This document shows, one piece after another, positions 36,004 through 48,700 of a stretch of 64,000 nucleotides of DNA. The stretch comes from Klebsormidium nitens. Taxonomy: Eukaryota > Streptophyta > Klebsormidiophyceae > Klebsormidiales > Klebsormidiaceae. The DNA lies in contig DF236972.1 of assembly GCA_000708835.1 (NCBI GenBank), positions 1 to 64,000 on the forward strand, given 5' to 3'. The position numbers and the translations under genes were made by a program. Position 1 is the stretch's first letter; every line of letters starts with the position of its first letter. The notes under the pieces are model-generated. The model saw only the letters and a program-made list of their open reading frames with translations. It did no database searches and had not been told where the DNA came from.

Positions 36004-38631
36004 ATTTTTGGGTTCATTGGAGCATGACTAATGGATTATGAGGATGTTTTCTTCTTCAGCCCGTCTTACGTTGATTCTCCGCTGACTGTTCGGTTCAACT
36101 TCGCTATTTGGTGATGGCTTCTTTTCAGGCTCCTCTTTGTTCTCTTGTCGTTTCGCAGGTTTCAAATTTGACTCGAGTCTGCTGTTTGTTTGTTTCTCTA
36201 CTGCCATCTCTTGTTGCCTTTCGGTGCTGGTGAAGCCGAGCTGCCCATCCCTTTCGGCTCGTTTCGTTTTTCACGTGCTTATTCCATCCACTGAAAAGCA
36301 TCCTACGCTTTTACCTCCTTTCAGCGTGTCTCTCCTTGCCTCCGTGGCTTGGAAGTGTTGGGCATTGTCCCAATTCCGGTCGGCTGTCCTTATCGACTCA
36401 GGCGAAGTGGAAAGTGGTTCAGGGCTTCCCTGCGATCGAAGCAAGATTCCGTGTCCTGGTCTGCACATCTATGTGGCAGGCCCTTAGCAAAGGAGTCGGA
36501 CAAAGTCTTGGTTTTCCACCTGGATCGAGCGAGTCAATCCGTTGCTGAAAGTCACTCGGCATAATGCTTCGGACTGGTTCCAGGGGATCTCTGCTTCTGG
36601 ACGAGTTGAAGGACGAATCAAAACGGTCTTCCCCTCATTCCTTTCTTGACGTCACTTCGCCATGCTTGTGCAGATGGTGGACGTCTTCATGTCACCACGC
36701 CCTCTCCCGAACATGTTTGATTGACATATCTTCCCAGAAACCGTCCATTTTGTTTGGAAATCACCGTCTCCGATTGGCGTCCGTGAATGGACCAGCAAGG
36801 ACACATGCGAGCAGCTCATCCGCAAATGAAGTCGGTTGACTTGCGTACTCGAATCCTGAGGCTAATGAGTCTGATGCGCGTTTTCAACAAAGCGCCCACA
36901 GACTCGCTTTTATTAAATACACCATGCTGTGCCGTCCAATGACAATGCGGTCGTCCCAACCATAGATTTCCATGTTGCTTCACAATTTCGATCCAGCTAT
37001 CAAGTAGACGATGTGGTGATGGTTCGACTTTTTCAGAAGGACTTCAATTTGGCATGGTGGCTCCTTTGGCTTTCAGATGCAGGGGGGTTGTTCCGCAATT
37101 TAGAGTCAAGCTCTCCATGTCGGTGTAAACGAGTTTCCGATCACTGGGCCGGACGGATGCAACAAAAGCTCGGCATTCGATCAGGCTTGCATGGTGAGTC
37201 AAGGTGGAACATGAGAATTGGCAAAGCGTAAGATTACATGATGCACGTCTGGTCATACCTATGGAATCATGCATGTTCATTCGTTACGATCCGGCCTCCC
37301 CGGCCCACACCGCGACGCCTCCGCTAATTGCAAGGAAACTATCATATGGTAAACTAGTATGGTGTAATTGGGGGCCGAAGAATAGACGCATCGAGGCGAG
37401 CTCGACGCGCGGCCCAAAAGCTTATGCGACGATCATGCTTAAGTCGTAGCCTTTCCGGCACGTTGCTACAGTCTGATCACTAAGCAATTAGTGCACTAAC
37501 AACAGGTGATAGTAGTGTGGCATAGCTCTGCTCTCCGCTCATGAATATAGTGGCCTGGCAGGCTTTTGCTTCTCTGATTCTCATTTGCTGCGGGTCCGAT
37601 CGGAACCCCGGCCCGATGTTAGGGCCGGACAAATTGCTTCCATGTCACTGACGTCACATGCTGCTCCTTTGATTGCCACTTGTCACTGGATAAGAAGCTC
37701 AATGAGCAAAGTGCGATAGCGAAGGTTTTCTCACAATTCCTTCGGGGCACCCGGAATTTGAGTACAGAATGTGGACCATACCTACCGGTATGCTTGCGGG
37801 TCCCATCAAACTGTGGCTGTGGCTGTAGCCCGTATCTCGTGCTTTGGGTCTGGGGGTGGGTTTGCTAGAAGTTCCCGTTCTCCGGCCGGGTCGCCGCGTG
37901 AATCTCGAATTGGCGGGGTCGCCACTTACCTGGTCCGTACCCCGTGCTTGTGTAAATAAGCGATTCACACACGCGCGATGCGTGTGAGGCCTGTTTCGAC
38001 GCTCACTTTTCCTCAGGAGATGTTGGTAGACCTCAACAAGGCTGGGCCTTCGAAGCTGAGTCGAACGGCGAAGATGGAATCTTTATGTGTGTCAATCAAA
38101 CCGGCATGTGCCTGGCTGCAAGAAGAGAGGAGTAAAGTTTGCCTCGGCCAGTTCATCATTCAGGTGTGGATCGCTTTCAGTGGCATCACATTTGCATGTC
38201 CCGTTACCCGCCGAGGATCCGCCCCGGGCCAGACAAAAAGTAGCCGGGTGAACCAGCTCAGGTCCAAAAGAACCACTACAAGCGCCCGGAAGACTTGCCC
38301 GGTAGTAGCGACAAGGGGGAAGCTCCAGAGGTACCTCTCCAGCAACTGCGGCAGAAGTTTCAGGCCCTAGACGAATTAGGGACATGGTGCTGCCAAAATT
38401 TGCGCCTTGGATCCTAGCCGCAGCGCTCTGTGACTGATCGTCGAGTCTCATGACCCTGCGTTGAAGCTCAAACAGGTCAGGAAAGGCGCATGCACATGCA
38501 TTGTGAGAGCGGGGCGCCTGCCGCCATGGTGCAGTCCTGAGCTTTCTTAGCTAGCTGAACAGGGAGGTGTATCTTGATCCAGCAGGTTTGAGCTTTCTCC
38601 CGCAATTGTGTGTGTCGTGTGTGCCTGAGCC
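36004..38631. other. Long gap between TrpRS and H+-ATPase genes
   Basis: The sequence holds the TrpRS 3' UTR on the left and the H+-ATPase promoter and 5' UTR on the right. Short open frames show no domain and no credible splicing pattern. No tRNA or mobile element recognised. Confidence 0.45.
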
Positions 38632-41600
38632 ATGGAGGCGAATGGTGACCATGGGAAGGCTTCTACTGCTGGCAACTTGGATGCCGTGCTGAAGGAGACT
38701 GCTGATTTGGAGCATATCCCTGTGGATGAGGTCTTTCTCCAGCTCCGTTGCAACAAGGAGGGTCTGACGACAGCGGATGTAGAAGAACGGCTGGCAATCT
38801 TTGGGAAGAACAAGCTTGAGGAGAAGAAGGAGAGCGCGATCCTTAAGTTCCTGAGCTTTGTCTGGAACCCTCTGTCATGGGTGATGGAGGCTGCCGCGTT
38901 GATGGCCCTGGTAGGCATTGCTCCCTTGTAACCAATCTTTTTCTCGCATTCCTCTGATTGTATATGGTTGACCAGCCTTTCTGCTTACTGATTAAGAAGT
39001 GAGGAGTTAAGAGTTGCCTCTTGTGAGATTCAAGATGGGCTGATGTGGGAGGTCCTTTACGTTGACTTTCTGACAATTGAAGCTACTGTCCATCAGCAAG
39101 ATGATCTACTTGGTTTACATGCGGCACTGACTTCGTCCCTTGCAATTTTTGCCAGATCCTCGCAAACGGGCAGGGTCGGCCTCCAGATTGGGAGGATTTT
39201 GTTGGCATCATCCTCCTCTTGGCCATCAATGCCACCCTGAGTTTTGTGGAGGAGAACAATGCTGGGAAGGCTGCTGCAGCCCTGATGGCGCAGTTGTCCT
39301 TGAAGACGAAAGTATTGAGAGATGGCGCTTGGTCAGAACAAGACGCAGAGGTACTAGTGCCAGGTAAGAAAAGATTATGTAATATAGAACCTGTGACTTT
39401 TTGGCCTAAAAAGTCTGCTGATTGGAAGACATGTGAAGATGCAAACAGGGCATCTTTGTCTACTCAAAAATGTTGTTTTATAGTGTGTGATAGTCGGCCG
39501 TTGTCCATGTCAGCATCCCTTGAAAGGTAGGAGTCAGATACATTATGGTCTACTTCTGCGTTGATATTCCGTCCACACTGCTTTTAGTGGGAGTTCACGG
39601 TTGAGGGAGTCACTTGGGTTTTCGGTTAATTCTTGCAGGAGACATCATCTCCATCAAGCTGGGGGACATTATTCCAGCAGATTGCCGCTTGTTGGAGGGG
39701 GATGCACTGAAAATTGACCAGTCTGCTTTGACCGGCGAGTCTCTGCCAGTGACCAAAAACCCAGGGGACGAGGCATTCTCTGGGTCCACCGTCAAGCAGG
39801 GAGAACTTGAGGCTGTTGTCATCGCCACTGGTGTCCATACCTTCTTTGGAAAGGCTGCTCATCTGGTGGACACGACCAACAATGTTGGCCATTTCCAAGC
39901 GGTAAGTTCAGCGCAAGTAGATGAAGGTATTTTGATCAAAGCATGCACCCTTGCATGGTCGCACATTTTCATGAAGTGGACACAATCTGATTATTCCTGT
40001 TGATGTACATTCTACACATGCAAAGGGGCAATTTGAAAAGTACAAAGGCATCACTCGACAATTGCATTTGTAAAGTGCGTAGGTGACAATGGCAAATTAA
40101 TGCTGCACCGAAGGAAGGGTTCAAGCGTCAGATTATGAGTCACTGCAAGTTGTCTCAATTATTGCCTTTCGCAACGGCTATTCTATTCAAAAGCACAATT
40201 CCAGTCATGCATCCCAGGATGATAGATCAATGAAGTACACAGATTCACTATTGAATGTCCTTTCAATGTTCTCAACTCGCTCATTTTGGGCATGTTTTGA
40301 ATAGGTGGCTTTGCATTTTTACAGGTCTTGACGGCTATTGGCAACTTCTGCATCGTCTCCATCGCGATTGGTATCATCATCGAGATCATTGTCATGTACC
40401 CAATCCAGGGCCGGGGATACAGGGCTGGAATCGACAACCTGTTGGTCTTGCTCATTGGTGGCATTCCTATTGCCATGCCCACCGTTCTGTCTGTCACCAT
40501 GGCCATTGGCGCTCACCGTCTCGCGAAGCAGGGAGCCATTGTCAAGCGGATGACTGCGATCGAGGAGATGGCAGGCATGGACATCCTCTGCAGTGACAAG
40601 ACAGGAACCCTTACCCTGAACAAGCTCACGGTCGACAAGGCAATCATTGAGATCTTTACCAAGGGTGTCACTCAGGACGACGTGGTCATGGCTGCTGCTA
40701 GAGCTTCCCGTGTTGAGAACCAGGACGCCATCGACGCAGCCATTACGCAGATGCTCAGCGACATCAAGGAGGCTCGTGCAGGCATCCAGGAGCTCCACTT
40801 CCTGCCTTTCAACCCCGTCGACAAGAGGACTGCCATCACCTACATCGACCAGGCCGACGGCAAGATGAAGCGCCAGAGCAAGGGAGCCCCTGAGCAGATC
40901 CTCGCTCTCGCTCACGACAAGGACGAGATCAAGGTCAAGGTCCATGATGTCATTGACAAGTTTGCAGAGCGCGGCCTTCGTGCTCTCGGGGTGGCCAGGC
41001 AGGAGGTGCCGGACAACGACAAGGACGGCCCTGGGGGTCCATGGGAGATGATGGGCCTGCTGCCGCTGTACGACCCTCCTCGCCACGACACTGCGGAGAC
41101 CATCAAGCGTGCCCTCAACCTGGGAGTCAACGTCAAGATGGTCACTGGTGATGTTCTGAGCTGTCCTTGCTGCAATGTCTGATGCAAGTTGATGTTGTTG
41201 ACCACAGATTAACAGCGTTGTGAATCGCTGCGAGGGCGCCCTCGGGTTATCCTGATAAGCATTATCAAGCATCATCATTGAACAAGGACACTTGAGAAAA
41301 TGCTTTGCGAGTACTATACGTTTGTGAGTTTTAAGTCAATCTGGTGCATTGTCCATGCAGTCAGGCAGTTGCATGTAAGCACTCTTTGGTGGCAAGAATC
41401 GCTTCCAAGAAGAGTACTGTTAACTGCACAACTTCTCATAGCTCTTTTCTGGCAGTCATTGATTTGCACTCCACAGGCCATCAGTCTTGGCAAAGGGTTT
41501 AGTAGGGCATCTGTCGCTGACTTGTAACGCTGGATCTACTTGCAGGTGATCAGCTGGCCATTGGAAAGGAAACAGGCCGCCGCCTGGGCATGGGGACAAA

Positions 41601-44600
41601 CATGTACCCGTCGAGCTATCTTCTGGGAGGGGAGGCGACTCTGCAGGGCCAGCCGCTAGATGAGCTCATCGAGAAGGCTGATGGCTTTGCTGGAGTGTTC
41701 CCTGAGCACAAGTACCAGGTAAAGCTGGAGACAAAGTTGGTTTTGCTAGAGGTATTAGAAGAGGTCTGAGGTGAAACCCCCTATGCGCAGAGGCAAGGTG
41801 TTTTCAAGTACTTACTTCGACACTGTTACAGAAGAAAGGGACCGAGGTTTTCGGACCGAGAGTGCTGTTCTGAGAAACGAGATTTGACCAGGTTGATGGG
41901 TGTCTGACAGCCTCTATCAAGACTCTTCTTTCGTAGAAGCAAACCAACTCGACAGCTAACAGTGTAAACGGAAATGGAAATCTTCGAATCGAGACTAGAT
42001 GTCTTCAAAAGGAGATGCAGCCAATTGATTGGTAACTGATTTGACGGCCTCTGTCAGGACTCTGCTTTTATGGAGAACGAACGTCAAACCCCTCTGCTTT
42101 CGCTAACAAAGGCGTTGAACTTTTGAGAAGAGCAGAAAACGTGGACGAAGCTTTTGACCTCTGTTGCAAAATCGCCTGCTGAGAACGGATGTGGTACTGA
42201 TGCTGGTTTCTGTTTCTCCAGATTGTCGAGCACCTCCAGAAGAAGAAGCACGTCGTCGGCATGACTGGAGACGGAGTCAACGACGCGCCTGCTCTGAAGA
42301 AGGGTGACATTGGTATCGCTGTGGCTGATGCCACCGACGCCGCCCGCAATGCTGCTGACATCGTGCTGACGGAGCCGGGTCTGAGCGTCATCATCAGCGC
42401 CATCATCACGAGCCGCTCGATTTTCCAGGTGCCGGCCTATTGCCTCGATCTGACGTGTCTACTGCTACAAAATTTCTGAACCCAGCCAGAATCTGGAGCC
42501 TTTGAGTGCCTCAAAGTCCGTCACAAATGCATTGGCGCAGCTTGGCACGAGACTTGCGGTCAATCTCTCGTCTACTCGCTCTCTTCCTGCGGCTTATGGC
42601 GAGAGCTGATTCTCTACCCTTTGCTGTTGCAGCGTATGAAGAACTACACCATCTACGCTGTGTCGATCACCATCCGTATCGTGCTCGGCTTCATGCTGCT
42701 GGCCCTCATCTGGAAGTTCGACTTCCCGCCGTTCATGGTCCTGATCATTGCGATCCTGAACGACGGTAAGCACTTCGAGAGATGCAGCCTGGCTTTTAGC
42801 CAGCAAGAGAGGCCTCAGAGCCTGCCTTTTAGCTTTGTCCTTTCTTGTTGAAATTTTCGTTTGCTGAGAGATTGCATCACGTGTCTGTTGAGGTCTTTTG
42901 ACTGGACCGTTCGCCACTGAGGCCTCCATTCGAGAATCACGGCGTTTATTCATAACGTTTTCCGCAGCACTTCTGGCGCAATTGTCTTGTCCTGTCCTTT
43001 GCATTGGGTACAGAAATAATAAATGGTTCCGTTTATTATTTCTGTATCCAATCTAAGAAGGTTGTTCTGGTGGTGCAGCGCCTCCAAACGGCGTCTCAGC
43101 GAGCCGCTTACTCCCGACTCTTTGCTCCTCTTGCCCCTGTCTAGTTTGCACTAACGCCGTGACTCCCCGTTCCTCGCAGGCACCATCATGACCATCTCCA
43201 AGGACCGCGTGAAGCCGTCCCCCTCACCCGACAGCTGGAAGCTCAAGGAGATCTTCGCGCAGGGCGTCGCCCTTGGATCGTACCTGGCGCTTATGACCGT
43301 CATCTTCTACTACCTCATGAACGACACCGACTTCTTCTCGGACGCGTTCGGCGTCCGCACCCTCCGGCCCGATCCGAACAGCGAGCCCGTGAGCACGAGG
43401 CGTTACAAGGAGAGAGTGGCGGTCATCTACCTGCAGGTGGGAAACAACGTCTGTTTGAGAGGGCTTTTTTTCGCTAGAGAAAAGTGTTTGGGAGTGGTTT
43501 GTTCTGCGGCATGTGTTGCAAGTTGAGAGAAGGATGCAGATTGCTTCTGACTTGATTGTGGCTTTGGGTTCCGTTTGCTTGCGGCCTTCGTCGTCCGCAA
43601 CATCTCAGCTTGTGCTGAAGCTGAGTGGCAATTCTCAATCGACGCCTCATCGGTCTCCTCGCGGGCCGCCTCTACTTTCATCCTCTTATTCCATTTAAAT
43701 TGGAAGGTATTGGAAGCACTCTCCTTAATAAGAGCAGAGCTTTGTGTGCAGTCGTGGCTTCTACCTTGACATGCATGAACGGTTGGAGCGCGCAGTATGC
43801 CGTACTCGCTGGTAAAATTGGTTCTCCTTTTGTGGATCTTGCTGCGCAGATCTATGCGCTCCCGAACCCTCTCCCAATCCCTAAGGGCGCCTCTACGTCC
43901 ATCCCCTTGGAGATGAACCGGAGCGCTAAACTTTGGCCCCTCTTCTCTCGCAGGTGTCCATCATCAGCCAGGCACTCATCTTTGTGACCCGATCCCAGAG
44001 GTTCTCGTGGCTGGAGCGGCCCGGGTTCCTGCTGGTGTTGGCCTTCCTCGTCGCCCAGCTGATTGCGACCTTCATCGCCGTGTATGCCACGTGGAATTTC
44101 TGCAACATCAGGGGCGCCGGCTGGGGCTGGGCAGGTGCGCTTTCGGCCTTCGTTTGATATGGAGGGGATATTGACTTGAAACAGGCCGCTGCACAGACGA
44201 CCTGCGAAGGTCGTCGAAGGTCGTCACTTTGGCGATTTCAGAAAGGGCAGCGTTTGTACAGTGGTTGTGCAACGCTGACGTCAGTCTCGATTCCCTTGTA
44301 CCATCGTCCGGCTCGGTCAGCGGAGTGCGTCCTTGTGGAAGCGTGAATCCAAAGGGGCCATCGGCCGACGAATTCGCGAGATCCCTACCGGAGTCAGACT
44401 CTGACACTCGCCCCGCAGGACGATGCGGTAGTGTCAAAGTGGCAGTCACCAACCAGTACACGAGGTGGAATGGGACATCGTCGGAAAGCCGTGGTGCTAT
44501 GTCCTCTTAAAAGTCCTCGTACGAGTTCCTTACCTTCCATTTCTCGCTCCCTTCAGGCGTGACGTGGCTGTGGTCAATCGTGACGTACTTCCCGCTGGAC

Positions 44601-45700
44601 ATCGTCAAGTTCGCCATCCGGTTCGTCCTCAGCGGCCGCGCCTGGGACACCATGTTCCGCCGGACGGCGTTCCGCCAGGACAAGAACTTCGGCCGCGCGG
44701 AACAGCAGGCCAGATGGGCGCATGCGCAGCGCACGCTGCACGGCCTGCACCCCGCCGACACCAAGATGATGTCCGACCGGTGAGGCCGATTGTAGTGACT
44801 ACTACATTCTGTGTCGCATTCTATCCAAGGCTTGAATTTTTATAAGCTCCGCTTCAGTCCCTCCCTCCCTGGAGCGTTGTTTGCTTGTGTGCCACCCTCC
44901 CCGCCTGGACGGCCCTTTTCCGCACCGTCCGCTTGTTTCTGGCAAAAATCCCCTGATGAGATCTGCTTATCTCTGTTCCTGATATTTAGAACCGCAGATT
45001 GGCAAGTGTCTGCAAGGGTGTGGATCCATCGTCTTTCAGAACAATGCCGTACAGAGCTTGACGCGCTTGCATTCGAAAACCCCGTGCTATCTTGTCGCCA
45101 AAGGACTTTGTCAGTCGAGTAAACAGGGACGTATATCCATCCGCTGGCGTCAACAACAGCCAGGACAATCGGCTGTCGTTTAGACGGTCAATGGACTCCT
45201 GCTCATCCATGCGTTGACTGTGCAGCGGCTCCTTCAAGGACCTGTCCGAGGCGGCTGAGCAGGCGAAGCGGCGCTCGGAGATCGCGCGCCTGAGGGACCT
45301 GCACACTCTGAAGGGTCACGTGGAGTCAGTGATCAAGCTCAAGGTAAGGCGACGTCACTCGTAGCTCCTCGAGGCTTGCCTGTGTACTAAGTTCCTGCAA
45401 AGAGGCCGATGTGGCTTGCTCGTTGCATAGTGATATTTGCCATCTGATAAGGCACTTTTGGCTGGATGCGTCGAAACGTGTGCTTTGTCTACTCTGCCCA
45501 TTGCTGGTGAACCCGTATTATCTTTCTGGCGCTAATTCAGCCTGGTTGACCCTGTGAAGCTTTAGGAGGGAGTACTGAACTTTTGGCAGGCTGAGAAAAG
45601 TTCACTCGTCCAGTCCGGCGATCTCAAACGAACGGCTTTTTGTATCTTTCCCTTGCAGAACATCGACGTCAACACGATTCAACAGTCGTACACCGTCTAA
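38632..45700 (+). CDS. Plasma-membrane H+-transporting P-type ATPase (AHA/PMA, P3A)
   Basis: This proton pump of the plasma membrane uses ATP to export H+ and set membrane potential and pH gradient. Twelve exons: 38632-38910, 39156-39363, 39639-39901, 40325-41147, 41546-41718, 42222-42428, 42633-42765, 43180-43436, 43954-44134, 44557-44779, 45226-45343 and 45659-45700, giving 968 aa. All phases agree. Landmarks: [10 protein letters not shown] in the actuator domain; the phosphorylated Asp341 in [24 protein letters not shown] and [13 protein letters not shown]; membrane Arg666 and Asp695, spaced like the proton-translocation pair Arg655/Asp684 of Arabidopsis AHA2. The regulatory tail includes [20 protein letters not shown], like plant C-terminal autoinhibitory regions. 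It ends QSYTV, with Thr967 in the penultimate position where land plants phosphorylate and bind 14-3-3 proteins. The gene is complete and probably functional. Confidence 0.97.
43010..43047. repeat. Perfect 15-bp inverted repeat in H+-ATPase intron 7
   Basis: The arms TACAGAAATAATAAA and TTTATTATTTCTGTA are exact reverse complements around an 8-nt spacer, so the intron RNA could fold into a stable AT-rich hairpin. It is isolated, with no further pairing outside the arms beyond a few bases. Confidence 0.85.
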
Positions 45701-48700
45701 GACTCTGGTGTCCACGTGGGCTGACGGTCAGTGTGCTAGGTGTTTGGATCATTGTCAGGTTAGCTGCGCGTTATATACCAGTCCTACTGTTGCCGTAGCA
45801 AGCACAGCAGTCTTCGCCCTCTGGATCGAGACCTGTTCCGGCCAATAACAGAAGGGTGGATTTGCAAAGGCTACTGTCTGTATCTTATTATTAGAGGTCG
45901 AGGATCGGAGCCCATCAGAAATCGTAGTCTCCGTTTGTCTTTTGTTTGTGCCTTGGTTCTGAGATTCTGTTACTGGATGTGGGGAGGTCAGATACGTGTT
46001 CCGACACGAAGGTACAGATGTCGTCTTTGTTGATTCCGAACGACTGGTCTTAGAGTCAGACTTGTACACTACACCTGTACATTGCCAATGACAAACGCTA
46101 CTTGTGTACAGTCAATCTTCCTCTCTTTGCAGTCAATTGCATGTTGGTGATTGGGAGCTTTGTGTGTGCTATTCATTGTATGAGGACATGCACTTGGTAT
46201 AAATTGTGGATTTGAAAAATGGATGTCAAGGCCGTTCATTATCCGCGATTCTATCATCCCACTTTAGCCTTGCACTTACGGCGCCCTGCGCCCAAAGGGC
46301 GCAAGTCGGATTTTGTAGTAATCAAGCATACCATAGATTGCCGTCTAGATAGTACGTAAAACATCACACGCAAACATCGCCAAATCTTCACAATCCTCGC
46401 ATGTGCAATCAGATCAAATCGACACGCAACGGTCTAGCCTCTTCACGTACCGGGCACATGCCCGACCTAAGATTGTCGTTACCTACCCGGCCGCTAGCTC
46501 GTCGTGATTAAATCGTCGACCAGTGCAACATCTCGCTAGCTGCCGCCTGCCTGCCGACGGAGTGCCAGCTGCCCCGGGCCGCCCGCTTGTGTATGGCACA
46601 CTACACTGCATGCCAGATGATGCAGGGACCGCGGTATACATAAACCGCGCCTGTACACAAACGTTCTAGAGTCCACTTGCCATGTCGCGCGCGGGCGCCG
46701 CTCAGTGCGGCTATATGAGATCGCGGTCCGACATGTGACCGGACTGCACCATGTTTTGATGCATGAGTAGTGCCGCCCCGAAACAAAACTCGTTGCCGGC
46801 CATATTGTCATGACCGGCCGGGGCCGATTGACTTTTCACTGAATACGCACCATCAAGAAGAAATGCGCATACTGCTTGTGCATGGGCGGTAAAAGCTGGC
46901 AGCGTCCTAGTTTTTGAAGCACCGAGTCCCAGACTTACCTTTGGTGCTGACGCCCTTAAAAAGTCACATCCTTCGATCTTGTTTACTTGATTGATCCGTC
47001 GTTGGATGCAAGCCCTTTTCAGTTGGAACGCAGCCCTTGACAAATATCAAGGACCTGCGAGATTGGAAGAATCGGGCATTAGATTCGATCCTTACAATTT
47101 TCTTCTTCGGAGCACATTCGTTTACGAGGATTACGACCTAGCCGCCGTCTAATTCAAGTTCCGGCCCTATCGAAAGTCCACGCGAGAAAGCACAGGCCCT
47201 TCGCAACATGAGCGACTGCACATGCAGTCCGTGTGATCCAACGCTGCTCGCGTTCATATTATAAGTACTCTAATGCTCTTCGCATTTCACAGAGCCGCGC
47301 GGTTCTTAACGAAATTGATGAGCAAGAGCAGAAGAAACGGTCTGGCTACAGTTCGAGCCTCCGCACAAGGTCCTTGTATTAAGGAACCATTTTTCCTCCG
47401 TGCAAGTGTATGCCCGTGACTCGTGGTCTAGCTAGCTTTTGCCGGGGCAAAGTGGACCAGTAAACGCCTCTGAATGATCCTTGCCGTCACAGATATAGCT
47501 AGCAATCCAACTGGCCCGTCCAGTTCGTACGGTTGGACTTCTCCAGTATCTACCGTCAGTCGGAAGCAGCCTCGAAATGACGACATGAAGCTTTACGCCG
47601 CCCATCTGCTTGTATAGGCAGAATTGACTACCGGCTCCGCCCACTCTTCGAGTTTTAAGGTAGTCTTACCGTCGAAGCAGTCTCTTCGATCTTGCCTCCA
47701 AGAGCAGGCATCAGAGTTCAGCAATCTAGAAGACGTTGAAAGTTAGAGGGATGAAGTTTTGAGGCAGGCCTGCGAACCTCATACCTGCCTTCCAAGCCTT
47801 CAAAGAACACGCACTTTGAGTACAGCAAACTGGATTCTGAAGCACCATTCCGCACTGACCTTTTGCTGAGTCAACTGAAGAAACTCAGGTGGCGAGACCA
47901 CATTGATCGAGAGGAGATGATTCACCAGATGGCTTTTCGTGGCCCGCTGCAAAATGTTACTTCGACAGGCTGCTTTCCCTCGAGCAATGACCAGTGCACT
48001 CTTCTTACACCTTGAAGCCCAGAGCTGCTGTGGTACCGTAGGTCTCGAGACCCACTGGCAGGACACATGCACATCTTACTCTCTCACACCTGCAAAGAGC
48101 ACCTTCAAGTTGCAGGAGTTGACCACTTCGAGCAGAGCTATACCATAGCACCGAGGCGCTGAGACTCTTGACGGCAACGCTACAAGACGCTGTGCTTGAC
48201 TGTCTGGTAGAAGTGGCCACCGAAGACCACTCTCCCAGATGGTTGAAGGTTATGAGCAGTTTCCTGTCCCACATGAGTTTTGACGGACTCAATTCTCTGT
48301 TGCCTCCTTATACTTCTTGGCGAGGGGGCTCGCGTGTCACACTGCTATCAGTGTGCTCAATCTGGCGAATCAGACTGGCTTGTCAGCTTTACTGGAATCA
48401 GTGTATGTGTCGCATCAAATTTGTTGAGCACAGACCAGCCGAACGAATACTCTTCTAATTGCGGCTGCAGTGGTCCATAAAAGCCGAAAAGCGAAAGGTG
48501 AAGGAGCGCCGATTGGAGGAGCCGCTTATTGAGCAGCACTTTAGGCTCAGGCAGCACTGACGTGCTCTTTCACATCTGGTCCCTCAACCATCTACAACAT
48601 TTCAGGTGATCATTCTCGGTTTACAGGTAAGCCCGTTTCTGGATTCACGTGGTTTATAAGTTCTCCTTCTGATTGTGAGCTAATCTGTGTAAGCTAAAAA

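Noticed and set aside
40319-41278. 319-codon open frame on the minus strand
   Set aside because: It is the antisense shadow of the large H+-ATPase exon (40325-41147), whose GC-rich codons suppress stops on the opposite strand.
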